A DNA stretch of 64,000 nucleotides, from positions 118,750-182,749 of the forward strand of contig JBGTJE010000004.1 in the NCBI GenBank assembly GCA_041745295.1, in the 5' to 3' direction. The notes under the pieces are model-generated. The model worked only from the letters and a program-made list of their open reading frames with translations. It did no database searches and had not been told where the DNA came from. Source of the stretch: JANMEB01 sp041745295. GTDB lineage: Bacteria; Planctomycetota; Planctomycetia; Pirellulales; Pirellulaceae. The position numbers and the translations under genes are program-made. Shown piece after piece: positions 62,507 to 64,000 of this stretch. Each line of letters begins with the position of its first letter. Position 1 is the first letter of the stretch.

Positions 62507-63775
62507 ATGATCACTAGAAGTCGCATCGCACTTTGGTCGGCGGTCATCATTGTCAGCAACTTGTTCTGGACGCTGCCGGCTGATGCTCAGCTGAATATGG
62601 AAACGGAGAAGCTATTTGAGAAATTGCTTCCGGAACTGGATGCGACGCTCAAAACCAAGTTTGAGACGGCGATCCGGGAAAAGCAGAGTTGGATTGAATT
62701 CACACCCGAGGAGTTCATTCGCTTTCGCAGCCATCCTGCAAATCCTTTTGCCGGGTTGGACAAAATCGACCCCTTCGCGGAACCTGGGTTGATTCGACTT
62801 GAGTTCAAGATCCCCTCGATCCGAGAACGCGAGCCCGAATTGGGCGAGCGGCAGCACGCCGACCAATTGCAACCGTTTCAGTCAGTGTCTGCGCAGCTTG
62901 CGCCAAGCACGGTCCAAGTATGGGCTGACGATCAATGGGTCGCGATGGGGACGGTGGTGGTTTCCACCGGGATGATCATCACGAAGGCCAGCGAAGTAGA
63001 AAAAAAATCTAAACTCGTCTGCCGAGTCAGTGATCACGGTCTGCCGCGCGATCTGCCGGCAACGCTCTTGCGCGTCGACGAGCGAAATGACATCGCCTTG
63101 CTAAAGGTCGCCAAGAAAGACTTAACGCCCGCGAAGTTCGTCGACCGGGAAATTATTCCTGGCGCGTTTGTCGTAACGCCAGACCAAAACGGAAAGCCCT
63201 TGGTCATGGGCGTCACCAGCACCATCAAACGATCGCTCATCGGCGTCAACCAAGCGTACCTGGGGGTCCGCCCTATGAATGGCCCCGCCGGCGTGGAGCT
63301 TGCCGAAATCACCGCCGGGGGTTCCGCAGAACTTGCTGGCTTGCGCAAAGGGGATATTGTCACCCGAATTGCCGATTCCGAAATCAAATCGACGACCGAC
63401 TTGGTCAATGCCATCCGGCTTCAGCAACCAGGTGACAAGGTCAGAGTCCATTATTCGCGCGATTCGCAATCGCACGACGTCGATGTGACGTTGGCAGGTC
63501 GCAATATCGGCGGCGAGCGGGCGGCGCGCTTCAATGTAATGAATCAATTTGGCGCAATCCCCAGCGGCCGGCGCGATGATTTTCCCATGGTTTTTCAACA
63601 TGACTCGCCGCTGTTGCCGGAATACTGCGGCGGCCCGTTAATCGACGTCGACGGAAACGTGATTGGCGTGAATATCGCTCGCTCCGGTCGCGTCGCTAGT
63701 TATGCGATTGGAGCGGTCGAAATCCAAGCGATAGTCGACCGACTGCTGCGCGAAGACGTGGCCGCGAAGCAATAG
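62507..63775 (+). CDS. Exported trypsin-like/PDZ protein lacking the catalytic triad
   Basis: Protein of 422 residues with a signal peptide (WSAVIIVSNLFWTLPADA). The strands VQVWADDQWVAMGTVVVSTG and DIALLKVAKKD show the trypsin-like fold, but the triad is damaged: the LTAGHV position reads ITKASEV (about 158-164, no His), D195 is kept in RNDIALLK, and the GDSGGP position is EYCGGPLIDVDG with Cys374 for Ser. A PDZ domain (about 250-331, YLGVRPMNGPAGVELAEITA) precedes the CGGPL loop, so the order differs from DegP, where PDZ follows the Ser. It probably binds proteins without cleaving them, perhaps with the active neighbour upstream. ATG 62507. Confidence 0.85.
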   Translation: MITRSRIALWSAVIIVSNLFWTLPADAQLNMETEKLFEKLLPELDATLKTKFETAIREKQSWIEFTPEEFIRFRSHPANPFAGLDKIDPFAEPGLIRLEFKIPSIREREPELGERQHADQLQPFQSVSAQLAPSTVQVWADDQWVAMGTVVVSTGMIITKASEVEKKSKLVCRVSDHGLPRDLPATLLRVDERNDIALLKVAKKDLTPAKFVDREIIPGAFVVTPDQNGKPLVMGVTSTIKRSLIGVNQAYLGVRPMNGPAGVELAEITAGGSAELAGLRKGDIVTRIADSEIKSTTDLVNAIRLQQPGDKVRVHYSRDSQSHDVDVTLAGRNIGGERAARFNVMNQFGAIPSGRRDDFPMVFQHDSPLLPEYCGGPLIDVDGNVIGVNIARSGRVASYAIGAVEIQAIVDRLLREDVAAKQ

Positions 63776-63808
63776 GGCGCTCGCATGTCGCGGACGGATT
63801 TTTCCATT

Positions 63809-63837
63809 CGTTTAACGCCAAGCCAAAAGCGCCGGCG
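63809..63837. repeat. Single arm of the CGTTTAACGCC repeat family
   Basis: CGTTTAACGCCAAGCC at the start of the arm matches the other copies, but no complementary right arm follows before the window ends. The last 160 bases are G/T-rich on the plus strand with four GGG runs (63925-63956) and no gene. Confidence 0.65.
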
Positions 63838-64000
63838 AGAGTAGGAAAGCGGTCGCCTAAGGAGAGTCCTGAAATAGTAGCGTGACTCGTGGAGAGCGAA
63901 GCTTGTGGAGTTGTGTTTTGAGTTGGGTTGGGGTTGAGAGTGGTTTGGGATTTGGGATTCGAGGTAGAGTAGCGTTTGGGGGTGCAGTTGTCAGTGGACA

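Noticed and set aside
63925..63956. G-quadruplex
   Set aside because: Four G runs exist, but one loop is 13 nt long and the sequence is simply G/T-rich at the window edge; not enough to call a regulatory element.

Overview
The window reads as chromosomal DNA of a planctomycete, most like the Pirellulales. This is inferred from content: a DUF1559 protein, a Tat-exported Gfo/Idh/MocA oxidoreductase, a ThuA-domain protein, the futalosine menaquinone genes mqnC and mqnA, a kinase-fold protein with a C-terminal membrane segment, weak or absent Shine-Dalgarno sites on many genes, and a heavy load of short palindromic repeats between genes. There is no prophage, CRISPR array or complete insertion sequence.

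Layout. 1-2,700: end of an ABC-2 permease, an exported methyltransferase, a metallophosphoesterase and tRNA-Cys with its terminator. 2,700-11,500 (minus strand): an M48 membrane protease, a possible 47-residue membrane ORF and a LemA protein; then korA-korB (2-oxoacid:ferredoxin oxidoreductase) followed by a large membrane pseudokinase. 11,900-17,400: ndk, a membrane-anchored Pcm, mqnC-mqnA, a Cys-rich secreted protein and a methyltransferase. 17,400-24,200: clpB and dnaK (dnaK has a near-perfect sigma-54 promoter in its leader), an FHA protein and a divergent YhcC-like radical SAM protein. 24,600-30,700: a very acidic small protein, ileS, purN and a class II aldolase. 31,000-40,600: M28 peptidase, thioredoxin/TPR protein, Gfo/Idh/MocA oxidoreductase, msrA, an unusual DUF1559 protein, an O-methyltransferase, and DUF4242, DUF2071 and DCC proteins. 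40,600-46,100: purL-purQ, a zinc-ribbon protein, a one-pass membrane protein and tRNA-Ser(UGA). 46,100-50,450: a tripartite ABC exporter (ATPase, double FtsX permease, HlyD-like adaptor). 50,600-57,600: ThuA protein, TPR/EF-hand-like protein, gamma-glutamyltransferase, UDP-glucuronate decarboxylase and a sarcosine-oxidase-like flavoenzyme. 57,700-63,800: an orphan ISP-like DNA methyltransferase, a small HExxH membrane protein, and two neighbouring trypsin-like/PDZ proteins of which only the first keeps its catalytic triad.

Functional themes. Protein quality control is prominent (ClpB, DnaK, M48/LemA, Pcm, MsrA, a DegP-like protease). Purine synthesis is represented by purL-purQ and, 12 kb away, purN. 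No complete new system can be demonstrated. The most unusual items are the kinase-fold protein with degenerate catalytic motifs, the possible micro-ORF between lemA and the M48 gene, the triad-less trypsin/PDZ protein beside an intact one, the sigma-54 promoter of dnaK, the DUF1559 protein with a four-helix N-terminus, and palindromic repeats that have entered coding sequences (purL, purQ and a TPR gene).
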